A stretch of DNA of 22,901 nt. Source: JADLGJ01 sp031423615 (GTDB lineage Bacteria > Omnitrophota > Gorgyraeia > Zapsychrales > JANLHA01). Under the pieces are notes generated by a model, which had not been told where the DNA came from, ran no database searches, and saw only the letters and a list, made by a program, of their open reading frames with translations. Each line of letters opens with the position of its first letter. The first letter of the stretch is position 1. Location: assembly GCA_031423615.1 (NCBI GenBank), contig JANPFV010000101.1:1-22901 (forward strand), in the 5' to 3' direction. This document shows, in pieces, positions 13,424 through 22,017 of the stretch. The position numbers and the translations under genes were made by a program.

Positions 13424-14065
13424 ATGGAAATCTTTATGCAGTTTATAAATCTTTTTCTCCACCTCGACAAACATTTGTTTGCTTTTGTTACAGCATACGG
13501 AACGTGGACCTATCTTTTGCTTTTTATGATCATCTTTTGCGAAACCGGCCTCGTCGTGACACCGTTTCTTCCCGGCGATTCCCTGCTTTTTGTGGCCGGG
13601 GCATTGACGGCGACCCACTCTCTTGACCTGGGAATAATTCTCGGGCTTTTATGCGCGGCCGCAATCCTCGGCAATATGCTCAATTATAAAATAGGACAAT
13701 TGTTGGCCCCCCGCCTCATGCGTAATGAGCGCCTCTCTTTTCTCAAACCAGAATATATCGAACGCACCCATCGATTCTTTGAAAAATACGGGGGGAAAGC
13801 CATCATCATCACGCGCTTCGTTCCCATTGTCCGCAGCTTTGCGCCTTTTTTGGCTGGCGTCGGAGGAATGGATTACCGTAAATTCTTTTTCTACAATATC
13901 GCCGGCGCTCTCTTGTGGATTTTTCCGCTCACCTTAGCAGGACATTTCTTTGGAAATATACCGGCCGTGAAAGAACGTTTTACTCTGGTCATCTTCGCTA
14001 TTATTTTTATCTCCCTCATTCCTGTCGCCTGGGAATATTTTAAAAACAAATTGCAAAAAGATTAA
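13424..14065 (+). CDS. dedA: DedA family membrane protein
   Basis: Inner-membrane protein of 213 residues, close to E. coli DedA in length and sequence. It carries FCETGLVVTPFLPGDSLLFV, with the conserved Glu and Asp of the re-entrant region, and ITRFVPIVRSFAPFLAGVGGM with the essential arginines. DedA-family proteins act as proton-dependent lipid transporters and support envelope homeostasis. I chose ATG 13424 (MEIFMQFINLFLHLDKHL), which aligns with E. coli DedA; an in-frame TTG at 13382 would add 14 residues. It is monocistronic on plus and faces exbD. Confidence 0.9.
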   Translation: MEIFMQFINLFLHLDKHLFAFVTAYGTWTYLLLFMIIFCETGLVVTPFLPGDSLLFVAGALTATHSLDLGIILGLLCAAAILGNMLNYKIGQLLAPRLMRNERLSFLKPEYIERTHRFFEKYGGKAIIITRFVPIVRSFAPFLAGVGGMDYRKFFFYNIAGALLWIFPLTLAGHFFGNIPAVKERFTLVIFAIIFISLIPVAWEYFKNKLQKD

Positions 14066-14086
14066 TCCGGATTTCCCTGTCTCGAT

Positions 14087-14106
14087 CCGGACCGTCCGGC
14101 TCTTTT
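14087..14106 (+). terminator. Terminator of dedA
   Basis: CCGGA-CCG-TCCGG (14087-14099) followed by CTCTTTT. A short but GC-rich hairpin 22 bases after the dedA stop. An alternative larger pairing uses the TCCGGA copy at 14066-14071. Confidence 0.5.
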
Positions 14107-14134
14107 CCCAAACCAAATTTATAAAAAAGTGGAA

Positions 14135-14566
14135 TTAACGCAACTGCGGGGTGAGGGTCTCGATGTCCAGCTTGGCAATGGCCAGTTCATTGAGAGAATC
14201 CAAGACCTCGACGACATCTTTAAAACGGGCTGACCGGTCGGCCCGCAGAACCACGCCGATCTCAGAATTCTTTTTCTGAATCTGTCCCAGTTTTTCTTTA
14301 AGCTCCTGGCGCGTGACAATTTTCCCGTCGAGAAAAAGCAGGCCTTCATTATTGATGGTGACATACGCCTTGGTCTGATTGCCGTTATCGAGCGGCAAGG
14401 CGCTTTTGGCCTCGGGCAATTTGACCTTGAGTGTCGCCTGTGACATAAGCGGAGTCGTGACCATAAAAATCACAAGGAGAACCAGAATCACATCGGTAAA
14501 AGGCGTGATATTGATTTCCGAAACAAGCCGTTGTCGCCGGGACTTTCTAATTGTTTTTGCGGGCAT
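14135..14566 (-). CDS. ExbD/TolR-type biopolymer transport protein
   Basis: A 143-residue energy-coupling subunit. A short basic cytoplasmic head is followed by one membrane helix (about 24-42) containing the conserved Asp25 in INITPFTDVILVLLVIFMV, the proton-carrying residue. A periplasmic domain of about 100 residues carries the usual VTINNEGLLFLDG and VVLRADRSARF strands. It is the partner of the ExbB-type protein and overlaps that gene by 20 bases. TolR and ExbD cannot be told apart here because no TolA, TolB or TonB is in view. Confidence 0.92.
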   Translation of the reverse strand: MPAKTIRKSRRQRLVSEINITPFTDVILVLLVIFMVTTPLMSQATLKVKLPEAKSALPLDNGNQTKAYVTINNEGLLFLDGKIVTRQELKEKLGQIQKKNSEIGVVLRADRSARFKDVVEVLDSLNELAIAKLDIETLTPQLR

Positions 14567-15167
14567 TTAAAATATCCATAGTCTGAGACGCGCAGAGTTC
14601 CATTTCGGTAATAAAATTGTCTATCGTACGGGAAAAATAATTATAAGCCATAACCGCCGGAACAGCGACGGCTAAACCCGCAGCCGTGCAAACCAAGGCT
14701 TCTGCAACCCCATTAATGACGACATTGATCCCCCCGAAACCGCTGGCCGCAATGTCCTGAAACGCCCGCATGATTCCCAAGACCGTTCCAAAAAGTCCGA
14801 TATAGACCGCCGTGCTGCCGATCGTACCGACGACACCGGTATATCTTTCCAGTTTACCGGTTTCAATGATCACTTCTCGTTCCATGGCATTGGAAATGAC
14901 CACTTCATTGTGCCCCTGCAAACTCAGGCCCGCCAACACCACACTGGCAAACGATGTTTTGGTGTTCTTGCATAACTTGATCGCCTCTTCGATATGGCCC
15001 GCGGCGATGTCATGGGCGATTTGCACCATAAATTGAAAACGATCAATGGTCGAACGGGAGCGGTAATAATAAATTCTTTCCACAATGATCGCCAAAGAAA
15101 TAACCGAACAAAAAATTAAAAAATACATTGTTAATCCACCCGCGCGAAACAACTGCCATACCGTCAT
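14547..15167 (-). CDS. MotA/TolQ/ExbB-type proton channel protein
   Basis: A 206-residue inner-membrane protein with three membrane segments: residues about 10-30, then 115-140 (TIGSTAVYIGLFGTVLGIMRAF) and 155-180 (GVAEALVCTAAGLAVAVPAVMAYNYF). The latter two form the proton path. The start has a strong AGGAG six bases upstream. It lies 18 bases after crcB and overlaps exbD. It should power a TonB- or TolA-type partner elsewhere in the genome. Confidence 0.93.
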   Translation of the reverse strand: MTVWQLFRAGGLTMYFLIFCSVISLAIIVERIYYYRSRSTIDRFQFMVQIAHDIAAGHIEEAIKLCKNTKTSFASVVLAGLSLQGHNEVVISNAMEREVIIETGKLERYTGVVGTIGSTAVYIGLFGTVLGIMRAFQDIAASGFGGINVVINGVAEALVCTAAGLAVAVPAVMAYNYFSRTIDNFITEMELCASQTMDILNARKNN

Positions 15168-15185
15168 AAGAATCTCCTCTTGTCT

Positions 15186-15566
15186 TTATTTTAAAAGCAG
15201 TCCGGCTAAAATCGATCCCAAACGAAAAACAAAAAACCCTGCGCAAACGGTCAACACGAGATATCCCAGCGCTGGCCCGAATTCGCTTTTTTTAAAAAGA
15301 TCCGATGTTTCCAGCATGACGCTGGAAAGCGTTGTAAAAGCCCCGCAAAATCCCGTCATCAATAGAATGCGATAGTTGTGAACCATTAAAAATTTCTTTT
15401 CAAAAATCACGTCGAGAAAACCAATCACCAGACATCCGGTAAGATTTACCGCCAAGGTGCCCCAAGGAAAACCCGTGCCGGCTTTTTGATAAACTGCACC
15501 CGCCAGAAGATAGCGTGAAACCGTCCCTAGTGTGCCGCCTAAAATAAGATAAAACCATTTTTCCAT
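15186..15566 (-). CDS. crcB: Fluoride channel, CrcB/Fluc family
   Basis: Dual-topology four-helix membrane protein of 126 residues that exports toxic fluoride as a dimer. The conserved GGTLGTVSRYLLAG (Arg near 18), WGTLAVNLTG (pore Asn) and GFCGAFTTLSSV motifs are present. In characterised Fluc channels the last motif ends TTFSTF, with two phenylalanines lining the pore; here both are replaced, by Leu and Val. It is first in a small operon with exbB-exbD. A TATAAT lies ten bases before the ATG, so there is no room for a fluoride riboswitch. Confidence 0.9.
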   Translation of the reverse strand: MEKWFYLILGGTLGTVSRYLLAGAVYQKAGTGFPWGTLAVNLTGCLVIGFLDVIFEKKFLMVHNYRILLMTGFCGAFTTLSSVMLETSDLFKKSEFGPALGYLVLTVCAGFFVFRLGSILAGLLLK

Positions 15567-15576
15567 AGAAGTCTCA

Positions 15577-15582
15577 ATTATA
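15577..15582 (-). promoter_or_regulatory. -10 element before crcB
   Basis: A perfect TATAAT ten bases upstream of the crcB ATG. A start seven bases downstream would leave a leader of only a few bases. No convincing -35 box is seen, so this is tentative. Confidence 0.4.
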
Positions 15583-15674
15583 CAATTTTCTCGACAAAAG
15601 GGAAAAGATAAAATAGAATTAACAGGTCTTCGCGCAACACCCCGAATTTCAATAGCTCGCTAAAGGAAAAATCC

Positions 15675-16238
15675 ATGTCAGCCAAAATCATTAAAAAAGA
15701 AAAAAATCGAAAATTTAAACGTGTAACGTCCAAAAAACCTGTTCAAACGGTTTCGGTGATGATTGAGATTCCCAAAGGCAGTCGCAATAAATATGAATAC
15801 GACATAAAACGAAAAGTTCTCAAGTTCGACCGTATGCTTTTTTCCGCGGTCCACTATCCCAGCGATTATGGCTTTATTCCCGACACTCTCGCACTCGACG
15901 GAGATCCTTTGGATGCCCTGGTTTTAGTCTGGGAACCCACCTTCCCCGGCTGTATGATCGAAGCCATCCCCGTCGGACTTTTCAAAATGTGGGATGAAAA
16001 GGGGCCGGACGAGAAGATTCTCTGTGTTCCTGTGCGCGATCCGCTGTGGAACCATATCAAGGATTTAAACGATATTCCGCCTCACTTGCTCAAAGAAATC
16101 GAACATTTTTTCAAAATTTATAAAGATTTGGAAAAAAAGAAAACCGGCATCGAGGGATGGGACAATTTGCCGGCCGCGATCAAGGCGATAGAAGAGGCCA
16201 AGGAAAGATTCAAATTGCGGCCTGGGCGCGACCTTTAA
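15675..16238 (+). CDS. ppa: Inorganic pyrophosphatase, family I
   Basis: Soluble enzyme of 187 residues hydrolysing pyrophosphate to phosphate, which pulls biosynthetic reactions forward. It contains IEIPKGSRNKYEYD (substrate Lys/Arg/Tyr), HYPSDYGFIPDT and the metal-binding DGDPLDALVL, plus the later Asp in VRDPLWNHIKD. A Lys-rich N-terminal extension of about 25 residues precedes the core. AAAGGA lies seven bases before the ATG. It converges with macB with only 14 bases between the two stops, so no dedicated terminator is seen. Confidence 0.95.
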   Translation: MSAKIIKKEKNRKFKRVTSKKPVQTVSVMIEIPKGSRNKYEYDIKRKVLKFDRMLFSAVHYPSDYGFIPDTLALDGDPLDALVLVWEPTFPGCMIEAIPVGLFKMWDEKGPDEKILCVPVRDPLWNHIKDLNDIPPHLLKEIEHFFKIYKDLEKKKTGIEGWDNLPAAIKAIEEAKERFKLRPGRDL

Positions 16239-16252
16239 TTTGGACTTCGCTT

Positions 16253-18223
16253 TTATTCATACCGCAAAGCTTCGATAGGATTTAACCGGGCCGCTTTCTG
16301 CGCGGGCCACAACCCAAATACAATCCCCACCGTTACAGAAAACGTCGTGGCCAAAATGACCGAGGACATCGAAATTTTTATGGTCCATCCTGCCAACAGC
16401 GTTAAAAGAAAAGACACGCCCGCGCCTAAAACCACTCCCGTAATTCCGCCGATGCATGTCATCAACACCGACTCAATCAAAAACTGCATCAAAATATCTT
16501 TGCTGGTAGCACCAATCGCTTTACGTAAACCTATTTCCTTGGTCCGTTCCGTGACTGACACAAGCATGATGTTCATGATCCCAATCCCGCCCACTAAAAG
16601 GGCTATGGCCGCGATGGAACCTAAAAGCATCGTCATGGTTTTGGTTGTTGTTTCCAAAGCGGCTTTGATATCGGCCATATTTCGTATTTGAAAAGCGTCC
16701 TCGCTGCCCGACTTATTGCCTAAACGATGCCGGCGCAATAAAAGATCGGTAATACTGCGGCTAAGAGCCTCCAAGCCTTCCGGCGAATCTCCTTCAATAT
16801 AAATCGAATCCACATATTCTTTCCCCAAAAGCCGGTACATCGCCGTTGTCACCGGAATGAGAACTGTATCATCCTGATCCCGAAAACCAGTCGCTCCTTT
16901 GGGCGGTAAAATTCCAATCACCGTAAAATTGATCAAATTGATTTTAATCGTCTCTCCCACGGGGTTGACATCGCCGAACAAAGCTTTCACAACCGTTGTT
17001 CCGACCACCGCGACCTTAGCGCGTGTCCGCACTTCTTCTTCGTTAAAAAATCTTCCGGCCTGCGGAATAGAAGCCCTCATCGGTGCATAATCGACATTGG
17101 CCCCTTCGACTTGAGTATTGGTATTATTGTTAGCGTAAACGGCCTGGACTCGCCCCGTTACCGACGGACTTACCCGGTTCACGCCGGAAAGCTCGCTGAC
17201 CGCGGTCAAGTCTTGCAAGGTTAAACGCGTTCCGGCCCCCGCTTCCATCGCCACACCCTGCACCCGCATTTGTCCGGGCCTTACCATTAAAAGGTTCGAA
17301 CCCAACGACGCCAACTGACTCTGGATGGACGCTTGCGCCCCGCTGCCTAAAGCGAGCATGGCAATGACGGCCGCCACCCCGATTAATATTCCTAAAATAG
17401 AAAGAAACGAACGGAGTTTATTCGCGATCATAGCGTAGACGGCCTGGTGTACGGAATCAAAAAACTTGGCGACATCATATCGTCCCCGAGACGAACCCAG
17501 GGCTTCTTTCACGGCTAATCCCGAGTCCGTCAAGGCCGTTTGGTTTTGCGTTTTACTGCGCACATCGTCGGAAATAACCACGCCATCCCTCATGACAATC
17601 ACGCGGCTGGCATGGGCAGCCATTTCCGGTTCATGGGTCACCATGACGATGGTCTTTCCTTTTTTGTTAAGATCCTTTAAAATTCCGACAATCTCGTCTT
17701 TGCTTTTACTGTCCAGATTTCCCGTCGGCTCATCGGCCATAATGATAAAAGGATCATTAACCAATGAACGGGCAATGGCCACGCGCTGTTGTTGACCGCC
17801 GGACAATTCATTGGGACGGTGTTCCATGCGGTCAGCCAAACCCACTGCGGTCAACTCACGACGGACTTTATCTTCCGACTGGCGTTGTCCTGCATAAACC
17901 AAAGGAAGACCGGCATTTTCAAAGGCGTTCCGTCGGGATAAAAGATGAAACTGTTGAAAAACAAACCCGATCAAACGGTTGCGCAATGAGGCAAGTTGAT
18001 CGTCCGTGAGCCCGGTAATATCGTAACCAGCCAGCGTATATGTCCCCGATTCGGGACGGTCCAGCAAGCCCAGAATGTGCATCAAGGTCGATTTCCCAGA
18101 ACCGGACGCCCCCATGATGGCGACAAATTCCCCGGCACTGATTTTCAAGGAGACACCATTGACGGCCTTAACGACCTGATCGCCCATCCGGTAACTTTTT
18201 ATAATGTTTTTTAATTCGATCAT
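16253..18223 (-). CDS. macB: MacB-type ABC transporter (ATPase fused to permease)
   Basis: A 656-residue fusion close to the length of E. coli MacB. The N-terminal LolD/MacB-type ATPase has Walker A GASGSGKST (38-46), Q-loop FVFQQFHLL, signature LSGGQQQR and Walker B FIIMADEPTGNLD with the switch His in VTHEPE. The membrane part has one helix near 275-298 (LRSFLSILGILIGVAAVIAM), a large periplasmic domain (about 300-520) and three C-terminal helices including RTKEIGLRKAIGA. MacB drives tripartite export by mechanotransmission through a periplasmic adaptor and TolC. The start overlaps the MacA-like stop (ATGA). Confidence 0.93.
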   Translation of the reverse strand: MIELKNIIKSYRMGDQVVKAVNGVSLKISAGEFVAIMGASGSGKSTLMHILGLLDRPESGTYTLAGYDITGLTDDQLASLRNRLIGFVFQQFHLLSRRNAFENAGLPLVYAGQRQSEDKVRRELTAVGLADRMEHRPNELSGGQQQRVAIARSLVNDPFIIMADEPTGNLDSKSKDEIVGILKDLNKKGKTIVMVTHEPEMAAHASRVIVMRDGVVISDDVRSKTQNQTALTDSGLAVKEALGSSRGRYDVAKFFDSVHQAVYAMIANKLRSFLSILGILIGVAAVIAMLALGSGAQASIQSQLASLGSNLLMVRPGQMRVQGVAMEAGAGTRLTLQDLTAVSELSGVNRVSPSVTGRVQAVYANNNTNTQVEGANVDYAPMRASIPQAGRFFNEEEVRTRAKVAVVGTTVVKALFGDVNPVGETIKINLINFTVIGILPPKGATGFRDQDDTVLIPVTTAMYRLLGKEYVDSIYIEGDSPEGLEALSRSITDLLLRRHRLGNKSGSEDAFQIRNMADIKAALETTTKTMTMLLGSIAAIALLVGGIGIMNIMLVSVTERTKEIGLRKAIGATSKDILMQFLIESVLMTCIGGITGVVLGAGVSFLLTLLAGWTIKISMSSVILATTFSVTVGIVFGLWPAQKAARLNPIEALRYE

Positions 18224-19182
18224 CGTCCGCTGCTCCGACGGGCCGGCATAAAGGGATTGGTACCGCCGTTTTGCGGAAGAGAATATTTCTTGGTTATCCA
18301 AAGGACGGCATCATTTTCGGTCACACCAGACAAAATTTCTATATTTTTCTCATCGCTGATCCCCGTCGTGACGTCACGACGCATAGATTTTTCATGACCG
18401 CCTCCCGGACGGATCATAACCCATGAACCCTCTTTGCTTTTGTGCACAACGGCTAAAGGTAAAACGAGGACATTCTTTTTACTCTGCGTAACAAAATCAA
18501 TATTCGCGTTCATGCCGGAACGAAAAAAGGGAGGAACTCTTTCCAACAATAAATCGACATCATAAATGGTCACATTATTGACGGTTTTGGATTCGTAATA
18601 AATATGATTAACCACACCTTCGATCTTGGTGTCGGAATAAGCATCCAGCGTCACCTCGGCATTTTGGCCTTTTTGGATTTTTCCGATGTCCGTTTCATCA
18701 ACTTGCGCCCGCACAATCAGGCGGTCGGATAAAACCAAAACATCGTCCTCGGCTGTCACCGTCTGTCCCGGCTGAATAGTTCCGACGATCACCTCTCCAT
18801 CGATCGGGGACATAAGCGGGATCGGCTTATAAACGTCCTGCCATTCTTTGACGGCCGCTTCGCCCCGGCCCCGCGCCGCGTCCAAAAGCGCGGCCCGGTC
18901 CGTTGAGCTCATCCATATTAAAATATCGCCCGCCTTGATCTTCTGCCCTTCCTCCACTAAAACTTGCTCGATGCGTCCATTGACCGGCGGCTTGATTTCC
19001 AAACGATTCTTAGGCAATACCGTTCCTGTGGAAGAAATTATAATTTTAATATCTTCGCGGTAAGGAGAAACAATTTTCACGGTTTCGGCAGCCTTAGATC
19101 CGGCTGTTATTTTTCTCCAGGTCAGTCCTACGCCGAAAACGACCAATGCAAAAACTATAAGCAGCCAAATTTTATTTTTCAT
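18220..19182 (-). CDS. macA: MacA-like periplasmic adaptor (HlyD/RND-type membrane fusion protein)
   Basis: A 320-residue adaptor with an N-terminal membrane anchor (about 5-22), split lipoyl domain (EIKPPVNGRIEQVLVEEGQKIKAG split into two halves, second half SPIDGEVIVGTIQPGQ), beta-barrel and membrane-proximal domains. The segment between the lipoyl halves is only about 35 residues, so the long alpha-helical hairpin of E. coli MacA is essentially absent. The start MKNKIWLLIVFAL overlaps the tolC-like stop by 11 bases and has GGAGAG upstream. It lies between the outer-membrane factor and MacB genes, confirming a tripartite system. Confidence 0.88.
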   Translation of the reverse strand: MKNKIWLLIVFALVVFGVGLTWRKITAGSKAAETVKIVSPYREDIKIIISSTGTVLPKNRLEIKPPVNGRIEQVLVEEGQKIKAGDILIWMSSTDRAALLDAARGRGEAAVKEWQDVYKPIPLMSPIDGEVIVGTIQPGQTVTAEDDVLVLSDRLIVRAQVDETDIGKIQKGQNAEVTLDAYSDTKIEGVVNHIYYESKTVNNVTIYDVDLLLERVPPFFRSGMNANIDFVTQSKKNVLVLPLAVVHKSKEGSWVMIRPGGGHEKSMRRDVTTGISDEKNIEILSGVTENDAVLWITKKYSLPQNGGTNPFMPARRSSGR

Positions 19183-20443
19183 ATTCCAGAGTCTCTCCTT
19201 TAGCTTGGATCCAATTGGCTTCGGCCAAGAGGGCCTGAGCCTGGACATCAAGAAATGTTTTGCGATTATCGACTAAATCATCTTCAATGATTGTCCAATT
19301 GTCAAAAGTAATAATGCCGACGGAATATTGGGCTTGGGCAATCTTGGCGCGTTCTTCTGCTGCGGCCAAAAAATCTTTCTGTACCGTAACTTTCTCGTAA
19401 GCGTCGGCTAAGTCATTCCAGTTTTTTTCTAAATTAAAAGCAACTCCGTCTTGGATGCTGCGCTCCTCCTGTTCCAACTGGCGATAAACGCTTCGCGATT
19501 TAGACAAACGGGCCGCATTGGCCCCGCCGCTGAACAGAGGGAGAGAAACCTTAACGCCCGCCGAGGTCTCGTCTTTTCGCGGCGGCCAACGGTTATCCGG
19601 TTTATCAGCTCCGGCGTTTAAAACAACAGTCGGTAAAAAATCTCCTTGGCGCGCCTTGATATCGTAGGCGGCGGCATTTCTTTGGGCCGATATTTTTAAA
19701 ACCGAAGGGTTATTTTGTGCGATTTTCTCAAAGTCAGGGCTTATTGTGATGTCGGATGTCATATCAAAATCATCTTGTACAATTAAAGGTCCAAAGGTAT
19801 TTCTTCCGAGTTCCTTGCTCAACTTTCTCTGCGCTGTTTCTAAGCCACGTTTAGACGCATTGATTTCGAAAACCGCCTCCGACATATTGGCTTTTGCCGT
19901 CAGAAGTGCCCCGCGGTGTTCGGTCCCCGATTCATACCGCAGAGTGATCAGCTCCAAATTGCTTTTTCGTAAATTATAAATTTCTTGGGTCAGATCAACA
20001 AGCTTTTGCGCCTTGAGCAAATCGACAAAAGCTTGGCGTAAAATAAAACGCAGGGATGCGGAAGTAAATTTAAAGTTTTCTTTTGCCGCTTTGATGTCGG
20101 CGGAAGCGGCCAGGATATTATGGGGAGTCTTAAGGCCATCAAAGAGAAGCATCGAGCCGGAAAGGCCGTATGAAAAAGCTTTTGCTGAGCCCGTATCGCT
20201 GGTCTGAATTGTTGCAGCGTTAAGGTCGGCTGTGAGCTCCGGCCATACACCGCCGACCGCAATCTTTTTATCAGCTTGACTTTGCTCGATTCCTTCTTTG
20301 GCCGCAATCAAATCCGGATGATTTCGGGCAGCTTCTCTCAAACAATCCGTCCAAGTCAATGTCTCCAAAGCCCAGGCCTGAGAAAAACTTCCGGCCAAAA
20401 TTGAAAAAAAGAAAATAATTTTTCTCAAAAAGTTAATTCCCAT
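19172..20443 (-). CDS. TolC-like outer-membrane efflux protein
   Basis: A 423-residue outer-membrane factor with a signal peptide (cleavage probably after AWA, about 25). Two OEP repeats follow. The first begins LTWTDCLREAARNHPDLIAA and the second begins near residue 230 (FEKIAQNNPSVLKISAQRN). Each has the long helices and short strands of the trimeric barrel-plus-tunnel fold; SGSMLLFDGL and KVSLPLFSGG are the membrane strands. It exports substrate handed over by the MacAB-like pair encoded next. The start overlaps the Spy-like stop by 11 bases. Confidence 0.9.
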   Translation of the reverse strand: MGINFLRKIIFFFSILAGSFSQAWALETLTWTDCLREAARNHPDLIAAKEGIEQSQADKKIAVGGVWPELTADLNAATIQTSDTGSAKAFSYGLSGSMLLFDGLKTPHNILAASADIKAAKENFKFTSASLRFILRQAFVDLLKAQKLVDLTQEIYNLRKSNLELITLRYESGTEHRGALLTAKANMSEAVFEINASKRGLETAQRKLSKELGRNTFGPLIVQDDFDMTSDITISPDFEKIAQNNPSVLKISAQRNAAAYDIKARQGDFLPTVVLNAGADKPDNRWPPRKDETSAGVKVSLPLFSGGANAARLSKSRSVYRQLEQEERSIQDGVAFNLEKNWNDLADAYEKVTVQKDFLAAAEERAKIAQAQYSVGIITFDNWTIIEDDLVDNRKTFLDVQAQALLAEANWIQAKGETLEYEK

Positions 20444-20915
20444 GCGATCTTTTATTTTCTTTGGTTTCGGCTTTTTTCATAAGCTCAGTGAATTTTGTAA
20501 ATTGCTCGACCGTTAAAATTTTGCGAACGTTCAAAATAGAATTCAAACGATCGTCCGCGATCTGCGCTTGCACCGTTTTAATCTGAGTTTGAATCTCATT
20601 AATATTAAGCATATTCAATTCCGGCTTCATGAGTTCCTGATTCAGGGCTTCTTTATAAGAGCGTATTTTCCCATAAAGATCTTTTTTCGAATCTTTTTCG
20701 CTGCGTTTATTTTCTTCTAATTGCTTCTTTTGCTCATCGGTCAAATTCAGTTGAGTATAAATCTCACGAATAGACTTTTCTTTTTCTTCGTGTTTTATTT
20801 GCCAAAACCGTTCTTGTTCCGTTGATGCAGGACTTTCATCATCTGCATAAGTCCAAGGCATTCCCGCGAACCCCAGAACTAAAACATATAAAAAAATAAT
20901 CTTCTTAAAATCCAT
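20433..20915 (-). CDS. Spy/CpxP-like periplasmic LTxxQ protein
   Basis: A 160-residue exported protein: signal peptide ending TYA (about 24), then an all-helical, highly charged body. Two LTxxQ motifs (LTDEQKKQLEE and LTVEQFTKF) mark the Spy/CpxP/CnrX family. Members act as periplasmic chaperones or as sensors that bind an anti-sigma factor or kinase. The ATG with AGGAGG four to five bases away sets the start; a longer in-frame version is rejected. Its place straight after the sigma/anti-sigma pair makes it a plausible stress or ligand sensor for that pair. Confidence 0.83.
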   Translation of the reverse strand: MDFKKIIFLYVLVLGFAGMPWTYADDESPASTEQERFWQIKHEEKEKSIREIYTQLNLTDEQKKQLEENKRSEKDSKKDLYGKIRSYKEALNQELMKPELNMLNINEIQTQIKTVQAQIADDRLNSILNVRKILTVEQFTKFTELMKKAETKENKRSHGN

Positions 20916-20931
20916 GGAGCCTCCTATTTTA

Positions 20932-21414
20932 TTATAAAAAATATTTTTCAAGCGGGGTTTCGGAAACAATGGTTTCTGAATCTTGCGAATTTGCGGACTT
21001 CCACAAAAAAGCCAGATACTCTCCCTGCTCTCTTTCTTGAGCCCTTTCTCTTTGCTTGTGACTTAAAAATAACGAACTGAACAAAATAATAGCGGCCAAC
21101 ACTCCCAAAGCCGGAGCCAAACGCGAAAAAGAAAAAAACCCCCCGAGCCTGTTCATAAAACCATCCGCGGGAACAACGGGGCGTATTTCGTTTTCAATCC
21201 TCTGTTTCAGCAAAGACCATAAATGTTCAGGAACATCTTCCCGAACAGCCGGCTTAAAGGGCGCAGCCAAATTCTTTGTCACGTCCTCGACAAGACTTCG
21301 ACAATCACCACATGTCAGCAAATGACTGTCAATCAACTTTCTCGTTGCTGGGTCCGTCTGCGCGTCTAAAAAGTCCGTAAGAATCCAGTCTTTAATATTT
21401 TTACAGGTTTGCAT
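20932..21414 (-). CDS. Anti-sigma factor with zinc-finger domain
   Basis: A 160-residue single-pass inner-membrane protein. The N-terminal ZAS-type zinc domain shows H31-x3-C35-x2-C38 (SHLLTCGDC), with Cys4 as a possible further ligand. A proline-rich linker, one membrane helix (about 98-118, LAPALGVLAAIILFSSLFL) and a short periplasmic tail follow. It should sequester the ECF sigma factor encoded directly upstream, whose gene it overlaps by 14 bases. Release would follow an envelope signal. Confidence 0.87.
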   Translation of the reverse strand: MQTCKNIKDWILTDFLDAQTDPATRKLIDSHLLTCGDCRSLVEDVTKNLAAPFKPAVREDVPEHLWSLLKQRIENEIRPVVPADGFMNRLGGFFSFSRLAPALGVLAAIILFSSLFLSHKQRERAQEREQGEYLAFLWKSANSQDSETIVSETPLEKYFL

Positions 21415-21961
21415 AGTCTGTCTGCTTTTTTTGGGCTAATATTTTTTCTCTGGCCCGCTTGAGCCGGGAACGAACAGTATTGATGGTGATCTTTAAGGTC
21501 TCCGCAATTTGCTCGTAACTTAATCCTTCGATATTCCTCAGGACCATGCACGCCCGCTGGTGAGGATTTAAAACACTTAGGATTTCATCGACGCACTGTT
21601 TTTGGTGTTCTTTTTCAATCTGTTTCTGTGCCTCACCCTCGACAATAACGCCGGTCAAAGAATGATGATATTCGCTCATTTTATTTCTGGCCCTTGCATT
21701 CTTCCGCGTAAAATTGATGGCATAGTTCACGGCAATGCGATACACCCACGTCTTAAGCGAAGATTCTGCCCGAAAATTTTTTAACTTACGGTACAAAATA
21801 AGAAAGACCTCCTGTGTAACTTCCTGCGCGTCTTCTGTGTTGTGGGTCATACGCAAAGAGACATTGTAAACAAAGCCGGCCATGGCTTTGTAAATCACCT
21901 CGAAAGACGGCAAGTCGCCTTGCGCAGCTTGTATAATAATGTCGTCGGGAATATCCTGCAT
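21401..21961 (-). CDS. ECF-type RNA polymerase sigma factor (RpoE-like)
   Basis: A 186-residue group 4 sigma factor with only regions 2 and 4. Region 2 (about 20-90) includes DAQEVTQEVFLILYRKLKNF and the promoter-melting/-10 part SSLKTWVYRIAVNYAINFTRK. Region 4 (about 128-178) has the helix-turn-helix LSYEQIAETLKITINTVRSRLKRAREK. There is no C-terminal SnoaL-type extension. It heads the operon with its anti-sigma, a Spy-like protein and the efflux trio, so these are probably its targets. It is transcribed from a sigma70-type promoter, and no autoregulated ECF promoter was identified. Confidence 0.93.
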   Translation of the reverse strand: MQDIPDDIIIQAAQGDLPSFEVIYKAMAGFVYNVSLRMTHNTEDAQEVTQEVFLILYRKLKNFRAESSLKTWVYRIAVNYAINFTRKNARARNKMSEYHHSLTGVIVEGEAQKQIEKEHQKQCVDEILSVLNPHQRACMVLRNIEGLSYEQIAETLKITINTVRSRLKRAREKILAQKKQTDYANL

Positions 21962-22017
21962 GAATACTTTCTATAATATTCTGGAAAATAAAGTCGGCAT
22001 TTTTAAGAACATTTTTC

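Noticed and set aside
15567..15674. Fluoride riboswitch upstream of crcB
   Set aside because: The only -10 lies ten bases before the ATG, leaving no leader, and no fluoride-riboswitch pseudoknot was seen in the divergent spacer.
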